From: Lates calcarifer
Lineage: Eukaryota > Chordata > Actinopteri > Centropomidae
Reading direction: 5' to 3'
NCBI RefSeq assembly: GCF_001640805.2
Contig: NC_066851.1
Location: 6,373,458 to 6,437,457 of the forward strand
DNA: 64,000 bases
The notes under the pieces are model-generated. The model did not search any database. It saw only the letters and a list, made by a program, of their open reading frames with translations, and was not told where the DNA came from. Below, in pieces: positions 1 through 12,759 of this stretch. Numbering within the stretch: position 1 is the first letter of the stretch; the number at the start of each line of letters is the position of its first letter. Both the position numbers and the translations under genes were made by a program.

Positions 1-229
1 TGTCTAGATTCAAGTCCTCTTTCTCATCTATTAACACTGTGTCCTTCGCCTATTGTGCCTTTTGAATGGTCAGGACCCAACTGCACTCTTTGGAATCAAT
101 ACAGACAGGACACAGCTCAGACACTGTAACAGCTGTTTTTTCTTCCTTTTTGCAATACTGGATGATAAGGCCATTATTCACTAAAGAAATTGTGTCTTTT
201 CCTGTGAAGGCAATTTCATTTTCAGATTG
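1..229. other. unannotated non-coding sequence
   Basis: No open frame, repeat family or motif that I can support. Confidence 0.6.
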
Positions 230-742
230 TTAAAGGTGGTGCTGTTGAACGTGGGTGGTGGTCATGGTTGCTCTCCAAGAGCTAGACATTCTGAGAATGG
301 AGACAAGGTGTAGATGTGAGTTGTGCATGCACCAATTAATTACATTTACAACAACTGTGTAGTGAAAGACAGAGCTTCCAAAGTAGAGGAGGCTATCCTA
401 GCTTAACTACACAACTTTAGGGAGGTTAGAACATGCCTTCTGAGCATCACTGCTTCTTCAAGGCAGTCTGGATGCTACAGTGAGTCACTATCAGAAAGTG
501 ATGAGATGGGCCAGCCAGCAAAGGGCTAGCTGGTTAGCATGCTAACTTCAGTAGATGAAAAGAAGTGACAGAATGAGAAGCAAAACACTGTTGTTGCTTT
601 CCACCACTGCAGGCAGCTTTTGGCATGTAAAGGAATGAAATTTGCAGAACTTGAAATGTGTCTTCCAGACTGGTAAGTTAACAGGTGTTAATGCTACCAT
701 TGGCTAGGTAGCAATAGCAAAACCTACAAATAGCTCCTTTAA
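230..742 (+). mobile_element. MITE-like DNA transposon, copy 1
   Basis: The segment starts TTAAAGGTGG and ends CTCCTTTAA, so its two ends are short imperfect inverted repeats. The internal part from about 534 (GGCTAGCTGGTTAGCATG) through a GCTTTCCACCACTG block to the right end has a clear second copy at 47972-48204 in the same orientation. I remember this family, with a right end close to ACACACTGCTCCTTTAA, as a common non-autonomous DNA element of teleosts. It has no coding capacity. The inverted ends and second copy are seen; the class is inference. Confidence 0.6.
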
Positions 743-1525
743 CACTGATGCATCAGGGTGTACACAGTATTTTATTGTTGTGGCCAGTCCAAAAGTCCAA
801 GGTTCACTGTGTGGGAGTTGGTTTTTAGTCATTTTATTACGTGCAATTTTTTTGTTTGCCCCATGGTACAGTATCAACTGGGCCCTGCATTATTACATAA
901 CCTTCAGGATGGGTATGATAATCAGCTGTAGTTTGAACATCTTTATTATTTTTGTTTATATTACACTCACATGCATTTTCCTTAAGACAGTTGTTTTCCA
1001 TCAAATTACCACTGATACACAGAAAATTGGGGCCAGGTAGAATTCCAAATAATAATATTGATTGGTTTCTGGGTCTCTGTGCAGAATATAATGAAGCTGT
1101 CATTTTTAGTGCATCATGTGCTGTGAATTTTGATGGGAACTAGGAAGCAACAGGGGCCTGGCAGCAAATATTGTCCAGGGGCCCCCAAAGAGGTTAATCT
1201 GACCATGGGTCAGAAGATAATTAATGATATAGGATGGAAGAAAAAAAGAAAAATTTCTAGTATGCAGTTGGCTTTTTTCCCCCTTATTTTTTTCCTTTTT
1301 TTGTGAACCAATACACAATTTGAACAGACAGTCATTACAATTAAACTATGAGAGGTTTAAAGGGAAAAAGTTTCTATGGTGGAACTAATAATATAGACGT
1401 CTAAATCCTGATAAGGGGCCCCGTTGCTTTCTTAAAGAAGCCACAAGCTAAAAAGGTAGGCAAATACTGCTTTAACCTCACGTTGTCCTCTGGGTCAAAG
1501 TGACCCGGTGGTCGACAATGTGCCT
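743..1525. other. unannotated non-coding sequence
   Basis: Short overlapping frames occur on both strands at 780-1318, but none shows a domain or compositional sign of coding. A T-rich stretch lies at 1270-1303. Nothing else recognised. Confidence 0.5.
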
Positions 1526-1549
1526 TTGTGTGTGTGTGTGTGTGTGTGT
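1526..1549. repeat. (TG)n microsatellite
   Basis: Uninterrupted TG dinucleotide run of about 12 units. Confidence 0.95.
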
Positions 1550-1744
1550 AGTAGGATTTGTTGTTGTGCATGACATTCGTCATTCTGAAGTGGTTATCTT
1601 TTGTTTTTGGATATTAGTAAGAAGAAAAAAGTATACGGAATATGAAGGGCAACGGGAGGGTTAAGCTTCATCAATGCACTGTTCTTTATGAGATTCTCTA
1701 TGTAAAAATGCATATAAAAATAATTTGCTAAGCTTTCAAAAGAA

Positions 1745-1842
1745 TTGTAGCTGTAAAAGTATGAAGTTGCATAGAATATAGACACAAGTACAAAAACCTC
1801 AAAAAATGTACTTCAGTGAAGTAAATGTACAGTAACAATAGT
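1745..1842 (-). mobile_element. hAT-type MITE terminal fragment
   Basis: The sequence AAAGTATGAAGTTGCATAGA, followed by ACAAGTAC, CCTCAAAAAATGTACTTC and GTAAATGTACAG, follows the end of the very common teleost hAT MITE that reads CAGTGGTGGAAAGTAAC and onward on the other strand. The same family appears in the opposite orientation at 51724. The outermost CCACCACTG end is missing, so the copy is truncated. The assignment rests on memory of the consensus. Confidence 0.5.
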
Positions 1843-1989
1843 AACAATAGTTGACAGAAAATATATCACAGAAGGTGTAACCAGTGCAACACAGTTTATG
1901 ATAGAATTAGAACTGGGAACAAAGGGACATGGTTCATGTTTTCCAAATGTTGTCACTCAATCATTTTGAATTGCTGTCTTTTCTCTCTC

Positions 1990-2013
1990 CACACACACAC
2001 ACACACACACACA
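1990..2013. repeat. (CA)n microsatellite
   Basis: Perfect CA run of 12 units preceded by a CT-rich segment. Confidence 0.95.
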
Positions 2014-4332
2014 GTGTATCCAATTAGTGTCTGTGCCTGCTTTGGTCTAACTTCAGTAGCACAGGCCTTTTCTGCTGCACTCCTATTGGTCCCACTGAGC
2101 TAGACAAAATCCATCAATTCACCCACTGTAACTGAAATTGATTGCGACTGCTTCAGCAGCATCTCTCTTGACACATTGTGCAATCTAATCTGGCAGAGAG
2201 GCTTTTATTTTGAAATACCTCCACCTTAATAACAAACAAAGGAACAGAGTGTGTCATGAGGTTTAATGATAGTTGAGAGTCTGTCTATGAGGTTAATTTT
2301 GACTCACAATGTTTTGTCATATTTCTCTTCTTCTTCTGTGTAAGAAGATGACTTTGGGGAAAACAATGGCAAAGTGACGCACCACAGGCTCACAGAGAAT
2401 CAGAGTTTGGGTAAGAAACAGCATGACAACTGTACCTGTCAACCTATCTTAATATTTCTCTTTTTACAGACTCCCTCTGCCTCTTTCCCAGACTTCTCCC
2501 ACCCACACAACAATATTTTAACTGCTAATGCATGCTGCACATTTTGGACAAAATGGATGTTCACTGCTCACTAATCAGTAGGAGACTGATGGTAAACAGC
2601 ATGGAGATGTAACAATGATGGCAAGAGCTTTTGTCCTTATGACTGTCCAATATGCTGCCAAACTGTAATTTAGCTGAGCTTTCCCACGTTTCTGCCATAT
2701 TCTTTTACATTAGGAATCATGTTGATAATTTAGAAAAAAAATGAAATAATATGACTATGTTATCTAGCATCTGCCTATTTACTGTATATAGGCCACAAAG
2801 CAGCATGAGTTACAAAAAAAAAAAAAAAAAAAAATGGTTGAAACTCGCACATTAATGCTATCTTGCTATGCAACTCAGTGGTTGACAGCTCATGCCAAAA
2901 TTTCAGGACATTAACGCCTGTAGCATCAAAATCAAACCATCCAGTTAAAAGAATGACAGTAACCTCTTGTAAATATTTACACATGCATATTTGATCAAGG
3001 AATGTGACACTTCACACAATAGACACTGCCCTGTCCACCATGAAACTCAAGCAAATTTTCCACTATAAAATAGAAAAAAGATTGGGATGCACTTAAAAGA
3101 GTAAGACACCTTGTGACCAGATTCTGAAACAGCAAGTGGAAACCTGGCAGCCCACTTAAGGCACTGTATGGAAGAAGCAATTTACATGTAATAATTGAGA
3201 AGGTTGTGACATGACATAAAAATGAGCCATTCTCTGACTTTCTCCATTGCCTATAACACCCTGTAGACTGATTTCTATGTAAAAAACTCAGGTCAAGTTT
3301 TCAGGGTGTTACGTTTATGCTTGCTCCTGAGTGCCCTGCCACAGTAAAGGTCTTTCTTCTGCGCTGCCACAGCACTGGCAGTGTACTAATATTAGCTTCA
3401 GAATGGAGTCTGCCGCTGTTATGCATCAAGCAGCCCCCAGCACAAGAAATACGCCAACACAAACACTGTGCAAGAATGAAAAACAGAAAACTTTGTCATG
3501 AAACCAGATCGGCCAAAATGAATTAGACTGATGTCAGGGGAAAACTGGCGTCAACATCTGCAAGGCATTTGATTATTGAGGAACTTTTTTCAGCTTTGGG
3601 AATCCAAACCAACTCCAAGCTGGCTTGCTTCGTGTGAAATTTATTGTGATACTTTTTGCTGGCTAATACTTTCTAAAGTTAGCTTGCCTGCTAACATGGA
3701 CAAATCAGTAGCAAAATTACTATGTTGAGTGAATAAGGTCTGTTAATTCATCTAAACATTCTGGGTTGATCTGGCTGGTAAATCGGCAAGCTTGCAGTTT
3801 CATAATGCTTCAGACTGCGAATCATGCACCCCTAGCAAGCACAGGAAGTAAAGAGACTGACAGGGTTGGCAAGAACTTTACGGATACTTGTGCCGACCTA
3901 CTTTTGAAATATAAGCCGAGAATGCAGGCTGCAGTTCACTTAACAGCCACAGGTGTGATAAAATGCTGCATATGAATTAACATTTATACAACTTTGAGAG
4001 CTATTCTAAACCTCAGCTATGCTAACTGAGTCTGGACGAACTAGCCTGAGTATAAAATATTTGATATTAAGGACTGTATGAAGGATATGCTAATTCACAG
4101 GTTGAACACTGTCAGTAGAGAGCCCAGGGTTCTGCTGCAGGTTTGTGAGAAAGCTCATGTTTGAACTCAGTTCTGTATATATGTCCAAGTCAGACTCCTA
4201 TTGTTTAACTATGATATGTGTCTGTATATATAAGTTTTTCACTTAATTTGAAATAAACCTTTAAAGGAAACACCATCCGGTCTTTTTTGTCACTGTATTT
4301 GGACACAGCTGCTGCTGATGGTGCTTGTTTTG
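2014..4332. other. unannotated non-coding sequence
   Basis: Contains an A21 homopolymer (listed separately) and short chance frames on both strands. No exon, RNA gene or transposon family recognised. Confidence 0.5.
2814..2834. repeat. poly(A) homopolymer
   Basis: Twenty-one consecutive A. It could be the tail of an old plus-strand retroposed copy, but I do not recognise the sequence just upstream. Confidence 0.9.
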
Positions 4333-4352
4333 GATTAGATTAGATTAGATTT
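4333..4352. repeat. (GATTA)n short tandem repeat, possible LINE tail
   Basis: Four units of GATTA/ATTAG. Repeats of this type form the 3' tails of teleost L2-like LINEs and their SINEs. The flank here (TTTCTCAGAGGAATTTATCC) only loosely resembles the usual LINE end, so the tail reading is tentative. Confidence 0.45.
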
Positions 4353-7189
4353 CTCAGAGGAATTTATCCTTCAGTTAAACCTAGACAGCAAAAGCATGAG
4401 GGATTCCACTCAGAGGATCTGGCAGCCCACATCCTTCATCCCCACCATCCTGTCCATTCAGAAATGACACCTGATGTCCAGAAAAATAAATAACACCATG
4501 AGTGACAGAGTGACATTTGTGATTTCAGACTTTTTGGACATCTGGCTGGTTAGTTGCTAAAGATTGTTTTCTGTGGCTGAGACAGGTCAGAGAGTCTGTA
4601 CGTTGACAGAGATTGAATGATAGCTAAATGCAGCTCTGTATCTGTCTATCTGCTTCTCTGGTCATGATGTAGGCCTTGATTGACATGAGCCAGAGAAGCT
4701 TCAGTGGATGAACTTTGATGGAAGCAGATTGAGGGAAGACTGCAGTGACTGACTGATGGAGCCAATACAGATGGGTCTCCAGGCTGATAGAATGATTGAA
4801 AAACAGGGGGGTGAGGATGGGAAGAGATGGTGGTTGATGGCGGATAATCAATGGATAGGCGCCTGGAGCTCTGTTAAGCTAGAGACAAATAGTCATGAAG
4901 CTGTTTGATAGCCAGAACTCTGTCTTTTTTCTATCACACCTCAATCACATCTCCGGTAAAATGAACTTATCACTTGTCCATATCTATTACCCCCGTAACA
5001 ACATAATTCAGCTACTCCTGAACTAAAAAATTTCCCATATGCACAGCAGAATAGCTGATATACTGATCACTCTCAAATTAATTTGACAATGGAATGTCAC
5101 AAGGAAAACATCACAGCAAAAACTAGTTTATTCTTTGTCTTCTCTTTTTTTTGAGGACTCCCTGGGTTCAGGTTCCAGGAAAATGTTCATTGTTGACTTG
5201 ATGTGCAAAGCAGGAGGAGCAACAAAGCAGGATGAGAACCAGTCAATAACACTGAGTGAGTGGGTGTTAGTCGACACACAGTGAGAAAGCAGCAATTGAC
5301 TGATGGATCTACTGAGTCAGCTGAATTTGGCTCCTGATGTGTTGTCTTGTAGTGTGTGCATCACTGTCATGCTGTATTGCAACAGTAATGTAAGACAGAA
5401 CCACTTAGGGACTCTAAGAGAGTCAAATTCTACTGGTTGTACATTTACTGTTCAAATTCAACATATATTATTTTGTGTACAACCCTAGGTGAAAGCTCTT
5501 TTAGATCGTACAGACAGCCAGATCTTGATTATTCTACCACAAATGTATAGCTAAATCAATTTTTTCTTCACTCCTGCCCTGCCAGTATTGGAAGCAATTA
5601 CAACTGACAGTGTGCAAACAATGACAGATTCCATTCCAACTCTAATCATATCAGATAGTCAGTTGGAGTTATATTCTTTTTTCTCTAGAATACATAACTG
5701 CAAAGAATGCTTTGTTGAATGTGAATTCCACCAATTTTACAATACATAAAGATAAGTTTACAAGTCTGTAATCGAAACACTGTTGAGGAGTGATATTTCA
5801 TCCACTGCTGCATTCAAGTAAGTTTGGAGATGATGGAAATTAAAACTATTTTATAGAAAGTAGAAGTAACGTGTAAATAAAATAATAATAACAGTAATAA
5901 TAAAAACATCAGGTAAAGTCCCATCCACCAAAATGAAAATCAAACAAGTTACAAGTTTCAGTTGCAAGTAACCAAGTGGTGCTCTGACAAAGGTAATTCC
6001 CATCTTTAGTGAATGCAGCATAAAATCATGCTTGAGTCCTCGTCTAATCTAAGTAAACTGTACGGCACAATGCAGAACCAGCATGTCAAAACTTTTAACA
6101 TTACTCCCCACCATTTTTCTATCTTTAACCCTCATGATAGTTAATGAGGAAGGTCTTACACCAGCCCAACAAAGGTGTTAATTTTATGTTACATTTATAT
6201 CTTGGTTCAAAGCTTGATTAATGTTTAGAGACAAAAAGTCACAATTGGTTGCATTTATACATGATCCAGCATTTTTGGAGCTCTACTCTACTACATTAAA
6301 AGCTCCTCTTCTTCTACTCTCTTGTGAGTCCCCACCCTTATGGATGTGCATTATGAAATCTCTGGAGTGAGAAATGAGTGAGTCAAGGTTTTTGTCAGTT
6401 CCAGACCAAGGAACATTTTAATTCTTCTGTATTAACAGTGACCACAGAAATCTGCAAATCTATCCAGAGCATTCCTGCAGGAATCCAGGCAGGGAGCAGA
6501 GGGTGAGGGAGCATCTCTTCACCAGCTGCCTGTGAGCTTTACAGCATATCTTAAAATCCGTACAGCAAGTCATTACATGGACTTGCACTCTAATACCTAA
6601 CCAATTTACTTCAACTTTACATTCGGTTCCGGCGAGGCCAGGCTCTTAACCGTCCCTGTCATTTCCAGAATGTGAGCAGGTGGTAGGTCATTTCATTTTA
6701 TGGAAACAGTCTGCCTTGCCATGTTATGGAATTAGAAGCAGAGCAGTTTCTATTTTTAAAATGAGAGGCAAAACCTATTTCCTCACTGTGTCCTATACCT
6801 GACCCATACACACCGCCACACACATTAGGCTCCTGCATGTGTCATTTCATTTATGCCTCAATGGGTGTGAGGGTGGCTGTCACACAGCCATTAGCATCCA
6901 CAATGTTTAGCTATGCCATCCAACTGGTCATTAAAAATCAGCAGTGTGTATATGTGCAGTGTGTGTGTGTGTGTGTAGGAGTGAATAGAGAGAGAGAGGG
7001 AAAGAGACTGACTGGACAATAACAACAATGCTACCTCAATCATTAGCTATGTTTTGTCAAGCTGGGTTTCTGATGGTTTAGTCTGCATCTGCATGTATCA
7101 GACAGTGAGCCCAAACAGCAGGATTTGAAAATAATGAGCACATAATGGGACATGAAATTAGTTTCAATGTTGGAGAGAGGGTGTAACAT
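4353..7189. other. unannotated non-coding sequence
   Basis: No supported gene or transposon. A short (TG)n run lies at about 6958-6976 and a short ATA/AAT-rich patch at 5878-5905. Open frames here are short and lack features. Confidence 0.5.
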
Positions 7190-7545
7190 TTCAGAGACTC
7201 AGGCCATAGAGTAAAGTTCAAAAAGGCTTTTACTGGAAAGCCAGGCAGTCATACACAGGTAATCAGTCTGAATCAAACTAAAAATCCAGGCAGGGAGCAG
7301 GCAAAAACCCAAAAACCAGAGAACAAAGGCAACTGAGAAACCATAGAGACTAAGACTGGAAAAGGCTGGAAAGCGATGAACACACACAAGGATGAACAAA
7401 GAAAATCTGGCAGGGGAATGGGGAAACCAGGGCAGTACAGTGTTGGCTGATAGCAAACAAGGGCAGGTGAGTAACTGCAAACAGGTGTGGATGATCAAGG
7501 GACTAGGAGACACACAAGGACAGGAACTGAAATGATATCGCAGAA
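7190..7545 (-). mobile_element. Ty3/gypsy long terminal repeat remnant (3' LTR)
   Basis: Read on the minus strand, a purine tract, TAAAAGGGGGAGTTCTG, directly follows the decayed pol frame. It is followed by pyrimidine-rich sequence ending with a CCTTTTTGAAC block and a TGTTACA-like terminus near 7190. This layout is typical of the 3' end of teleost chromodomain gypsy elements. No matching 5' LTR was found upstream, so the insertion is truncated. The polypurine tract and its position are seen; the LTR boundaries are inference. Confidence 0.6.
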
Positions 7546-8290
7546 CTCCCCCTTTTACAGACAGATCCAGAGAGCCCAAGTTGGTGGTGAAAGTCCCTGA
7601 TGAGGGACTGATCTCTAATGGCTTTAGAGGAGACACCGGACCTCTCCTCTGACCCATATCTCTTCCAGTCAACCAGGTATTGGCAGCCACTGCCGCTGCT
7701 AGCAGATACTTTGTGTAAGCTGGCTTTCCATCAATTACATGAAAGGTCTGGTGGAAGCAAACAGTGGACTGGTTCATCTTGGAAATGTGGAAGATGTGGT
7801 GCACCCTCATCATCCTAGGGAGGACCACTGCAAGGTTTGCCACTTTGGAGGTGAGAAAAGAGACAACAATAAGCCACGGTCTTGAGTGGACAGCCAGATG
7901 GGAAGATGATGGGGCAGCCCGGAAGCATGCTGACAAAAGGTCACGTTCTGGTCACAAACTGGACAGGCAGCAACAAACTCTTCAGTGTCCTTTTTCAGAG
8001 AGGGCCATGAGAGATGCTGGAGGCTGACAGTCCAGTGCACATCTGGGTGGCAACTCAGATTGGTGGAGTGCCCTGCTGCAGGACCAGCGAGTGAAGGGTG
8101 GCCGAGATAAAGAGGGAGTACAGAGGGCAGCCCTCTGGGACCTGAACCTCCTCCAGGACATGCTTGAGCACACTGTTGATGCCCTAGGTCACAGACCCAA
8201 TCAAGGAGGATGTAGTGGGGACCCTGGGGGTGTTGTGCAGCTCAAACGGTTGAGTGAGGGCATCAAACAAAGACTCTGTTGTTGTGTGTT
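7541..8290 (-). pseudogene. decayed Ty3/gypsy pol: integrase zinc-binding region plus chromodomain
   Basis: Minus-strand frames recall chromodomain-bearing gypsy polyproteins in the right order. Near 8165-8120 is the pre-integrase linker (EEVQVPEGCP). At 8016-7940 is the zinc-binding region, with KKDTEEFVAACPVC, a signature of this family. At 7807-7778 is RVHHIFHISK, the conserved block after the catalytic core. At 7735-7628 is a chromodomain-like stretch (KPAYTKYLL, then a degraded WxGYGPEERS-type segment). The D,D-35-E catalytic core between zinc-binding and C-terminal parts is nearly all absent, so an internal deletion occurred. Frameshifts are also present and the copy cannot work. It sits directly upstream of the LTR at 7190-7545. 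Confidence 0.75.
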
Positions 8291-8358
8291 TAGAAATTAT
8301 TTTTAAAGTTAAGAAGGCTGCTCCATCAATACAGTATTACATTAGTGAGAAAACATAC

Positions 8359-9305
8359 ATTCAGTGGCCACTTTTATTAGGAACTCACTGTACTCCTGCT
8401 TTTTAATGTATCTAATGAGCCAGTCATGAGGCAGCAAGAGAGAGGTTGTTATTCAGAGCAAACATAAGAGTGGGGAAGAAATGTGATCTCAGTGAGTTTG
8501 ACTGTGGCATAATAGCTGGTGCCAGATGGGCTGGAGTATTTCTGAAACTGCTGATCTCCTGGGATTTTTACTCAGAAAAGTCTGTAGAGTTTACTCAGAA
8601 TGATGTGAAAAAAAAGAAAACAGCTGGTGAGCAGCAGTTGTATGAGCAAAAATGCTTTGTTACGACAGTGGGAACAGACTTGCCAAAACTGGATAGAAAA
8701 AGATGGAATGACGTTGCCCAGCCTAACAGACCATGATTTCTGCTGCAACATGTAGATGTAAAGGAAAAATTGGGTCCGTGTATCCATCCTGCTCTGTGTC
8801 AACAGTCCAGGCTGCTGACGGTGTAATGATGTGGGAAATGTTTTCTTGACACACATTATGCTCTTTTAATACCAACTGAGCAGAGTATAAATGCCACCAC
8901 CTGCCAGAGTACTGTTGCTGACCATGTACATCACTTATGGCCACAGTTTACCGATCTTATAATGGCTACTCCCAGCATGATAATGCACCATGTCACAAAG
9001 CAAAAGGCATCTCAAGCTGGTTCCACCGGCATGACAATAAATTCAGTGTACTCTGATGGCCTCCTCACTACCCAGATCTCAATCCAACTGAACATCTATG
9101 GAATGCGGTGGAATGAAAGATATGAAGCATGAATGTAAAGCTAACAAATCTGCAATAATTGTGTGATGCACTCACATAAACAGACCAGACTCTGAAAGGA
9201 ATGTTTCAGGCACCTTGTTGAATTCTTGCCAAGATGGACTGAGGCTGTTGTGGGGGCAGAGGGGAGGTCTGCCCACGTATTACAAAGGAACACCTAAGAG
9301 TGTAT
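8359..9305 (+). pseudogene. decayed Tc1/mariner-type transposon with transposase remnant
   Basis: The left end reads TTCAGTGGCCACTTTTATTAGG, the known terminus of a widespread fish Tc1-like family. Downstream frames show the N-terminal helix-turn-helix region (LSEFDCGIIAGARWAG at about 8491-8538) and a GGVMMWGMF-like block near 8817-8845. The catalytic DNAPCHKA (aspartate codon at 8979) and DLNPTEHLW (glutamate codon at 9090) follow. The D-to-E spacing is 36 residues in this copy, with a stop codon inside. The right terminal repeat is eroded near 9280-9305. Several frameshifts and stops make it inactive. The zone between this element and the gypsy remnant (8291-8358) holds nothing recognisable. 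Confidence 0.8.
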
Positions 9306-9777
9306 TATTGATGAGTTATCATCACTGGAGGAAAAAATGTGGTTATTTAAAGGACCAGTGTGTAGGATTTAGCGGCATCTAGCAGTGACAACACACATTG
9401 CAACCAAATTACCCATCCCCTCATCTCCCTTTCCAAATATGTTGGAGTCTATGGTGGCTGTCAATGCCATCAACTACCAACTGGCCTGTCAAGTGAAGAG
9501 GTTTGTTTATATAGCTATATTTAGTTATTGTATTGTTAGTTGATAAAACTACAGGCAATAGCTGTACTCTCCCTCTTTCTTTCACCTCATCTTCTTCGTC
9601 TGCTTCATACAAGTTGTGGCATCAATGTAAAAATGCAAAAGGCCCTGTATAGAACCATTGTTTGGTTCAGTTTGTCCACTCTGGGCTACTGTAGAAACAC
9701 GGTGGCTCAACATGGTGGACTCCATGGAAGAGGACCCACTCCCTATGTGGATATAAATGGCTCATTCTAAGGGAGCT

Positions 9778-10463
<686 letters not shown>

Positions 10464-10484
10464 ATATATATATATATATATATA
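10464..10484. repeat. (TA)n microsatellite
   Basis: TA run at the right border of the GATAGACC element, mirroring the longer tract at its left border. Confidence 0.9.
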
Positions 10485-10520
10485 GGAATAAAAACATGTA
10501 TATTATATTCAATTTCTGCC

Positions 10521-11079
10521 GTCTGGTCCGTCAGCATGTCTGGTTAGACTAAAGACATTTTTATGCAATACTGAACAGTGTCAGTAACTGCATTCTTAAT
10601 GGTTCATCAATGACAATGTCATCTGAGGATCTATTGTTACCACTGACTACTGCATTTCAAGGCTCTCCATTCGTTGGTGGTGCTATAGCGTATGGAAAGG
10701 AGAAGTATGCACATAGGCGGAATATGGCCGAAGAAAAAATAGGCTGAAGTACTCTTAGGCATGAGACGCAGTGAAGCAGGAGAACTTATATGTTTCTGGT
10801 GGCTGGTTAGTCACTGCAGGGGAACAGTTGATCAAAGGACACTGAGCTGGAGCAGGAGGAGGAGAAGGATACCAGTGACCTGAACTCCACTCTCAGCAGG
10901 AGGCCAGAGCAGTGTGTGTCTGCTAAAGGGAGGGATGCATATTCTCACTTGGTCATTCCTGTGGGTGGTCTTGTACTCAGTTCAGGTAATGTGTGTGATT
11001 ATGGTCTTTTCTGCAAATGGTGGTCTGAAATGGCTGTCATGTATGTCTCTTAGCCAGGTTTTAAACCAAAAACAAGAGT
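10521..11079. other. unannotated non-coding sequence
   Basis: No recognisable gene or repeat beyond the end of the split MITE. Confidence 0.5.
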
Positions 11080-11770
11080 TTTTAAAGAAAAGAAGAAATA
11101 TGAAGGGAGAGCATTTTGGGGAAAAGGATCAGGGAAAATGGATCAGAAGGTGTAATGAGAAAAAATGGGAGAATTTGAAGAAAGAAAAAGAAAGCAGAGG
11201 GTGCAATATGGCATGAGAGAAAATGAAAGTATATTAAGGAGAGGAGGCGAAAACACAGAAAAGGAGATTGAAACAAAGGGTGAAACAAAAGTAGATAAAA
11301 ATGAGAAAAGAGGATAGATGAAAAAATACTGAGGAGAGGAGAAGCGAAGAGTGGGGTGAACAAGCACTATCCATCTCAGTTCCTGTCCAGCTGCTTAGGA
11401 GGGACTGCAGTATCTAACACACATACACGCCAGAATGCGCGTGTCCGCACACACACACGCATACACACCAGACAGCCTATTCTGCCGATGGCTGACACAG
11501 ATACTGCAATGCAGAGAGAGGGGAAGGGAGGGAGCTGGCGAACAAGTGAGCAGGGGGAGAAAAGCAACAAGAGGAGGAGAGCAGGGGATAGGAGTGCGAT
11601 GGAAAAGGAGGGAGGGAGGAGAAACAGAGGGAGAGAAGACAAAAGAGGGGGAAGAGGAGGCAGAGTGAGGAGATGAAAAGAGGAGAGGAGAGGAAGAGTT
11701 GGGAAAACAGAGTGAAAAGAGAGGAGGAGGGGTTGACGTATGACGAGGGAGGAGAAGAAGGTAGACTGAA
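11080..11770. repeat. long purine-rich (GA-rich) tract
   Basis: Most of this stretch is A and G on the plus strand (GAAA, GGAGGAGA, GAGAGG motifs). A CA-rich interlude lies at 11415-11475. It produces spurious frames on both strands: Lys/Arg/Glu-rich forward and Ser/Pro/Leu-rich reverse. None is a gene. Such asymmetric tracts can adopt triplex structure. Confidence 0.8.
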
Positions 11771-12759
11771 TGGGGTTGTGTGGTAGAGACAGAGGGATGC
11801 TGGCACAGTGTAAATGTGCGCTCTGTTAATTCAAAAGCACTGGATCGTGGAGAATTTCCTTTGGCCAAAAAAAAAAAGAAAAGAAAAGATGAATGGTAGA
11901 TACAACAACTTTACCATTTTAGAGGAACTGTATGTATAATTTCAATGTAACAGTAAGTCATTACAACAATAGGTAAACCACAAAGGAGCAAGAGACCTAT
12001 AAGCCTTTACTGGTCAACACAGTTTACATATAGTAGGAGTACTGCTTAACATAATGAGTTGTCAACCTGTCTCCTCCTCTGCTTCTCCACTGTATATGTG
12101 TGTGTGTGTGTGTGTGTGTAAGGGCTAAGACACACACATATGAGCTGGGGTTAGCTGAAATGAAATGTGTGCACATAAATTAGGTAAATAACATAAATAA
12201 ATCATTCGGTGTTCTTAATTTTGAGCCACCCTCCAAAGACAATGGTAGGGAAAACAGTATTCATCCTTAAAGAGACCTTCTCTTTTTCAGCCAGACCAAT
12301 GTTCCCTCTTGTACGATCTTGTATATGACCATTTAGGACAGAGTTGTGGGCATTTAAAGATGTGTATACCCATAGTTTCTCTTTAGTATACATGCTTTGT
12401 TTCTCATTCAGGTATGTGTAAAAGTCCTGCCTGTAATTCTATCAGATTGTCCATCCATTGAATTTAGCGTGTACAGGTCGGCCAGTCTGGTCCCACTGGT
12501 CAGTGTTAACTTTTATCACTTGTAGTTGTCAAGAGTGAGTTGCTGTACGTATTCAAATAAACTCACTTTTTTGTCAGCCATTGCTGAAAAACAAGCCAAA
12601 AAAACATGCTTGCTAGTGTTAGCCAACGCGTGTAGGGAGACTTTTTGCCTCCAGCTAAGCTACAACCACAATCCTCTACGCAAAACGACAGTTGACAACA
12701 AAAGCAGTACCAACACTTCCCTGCGGTGTCTTTGTTTCTCAGTGCCATGGCTGAAAGAA
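11771..12759. other. unannotated non-coding sequence
   Basis: Contains an A-rich patch at 11868-11888 and a (TG)n run at 12097-12119. Nothing else recognised. Confidence 0.5.
12097..12119. repeat. (TG)n microsatellite
   Basis: Perfect TG run of about 11 units. Confidence 0.95.

Noticed and set aside
11395..11868. Minus-strand 157-residue Ser/Pro/Leu-rich open frame and its overlapping neighbours
   Set aside because: Translation of the complement of a purine-rich low-complexity tract. Overlapping frames on both strands have the same bias and no domain.
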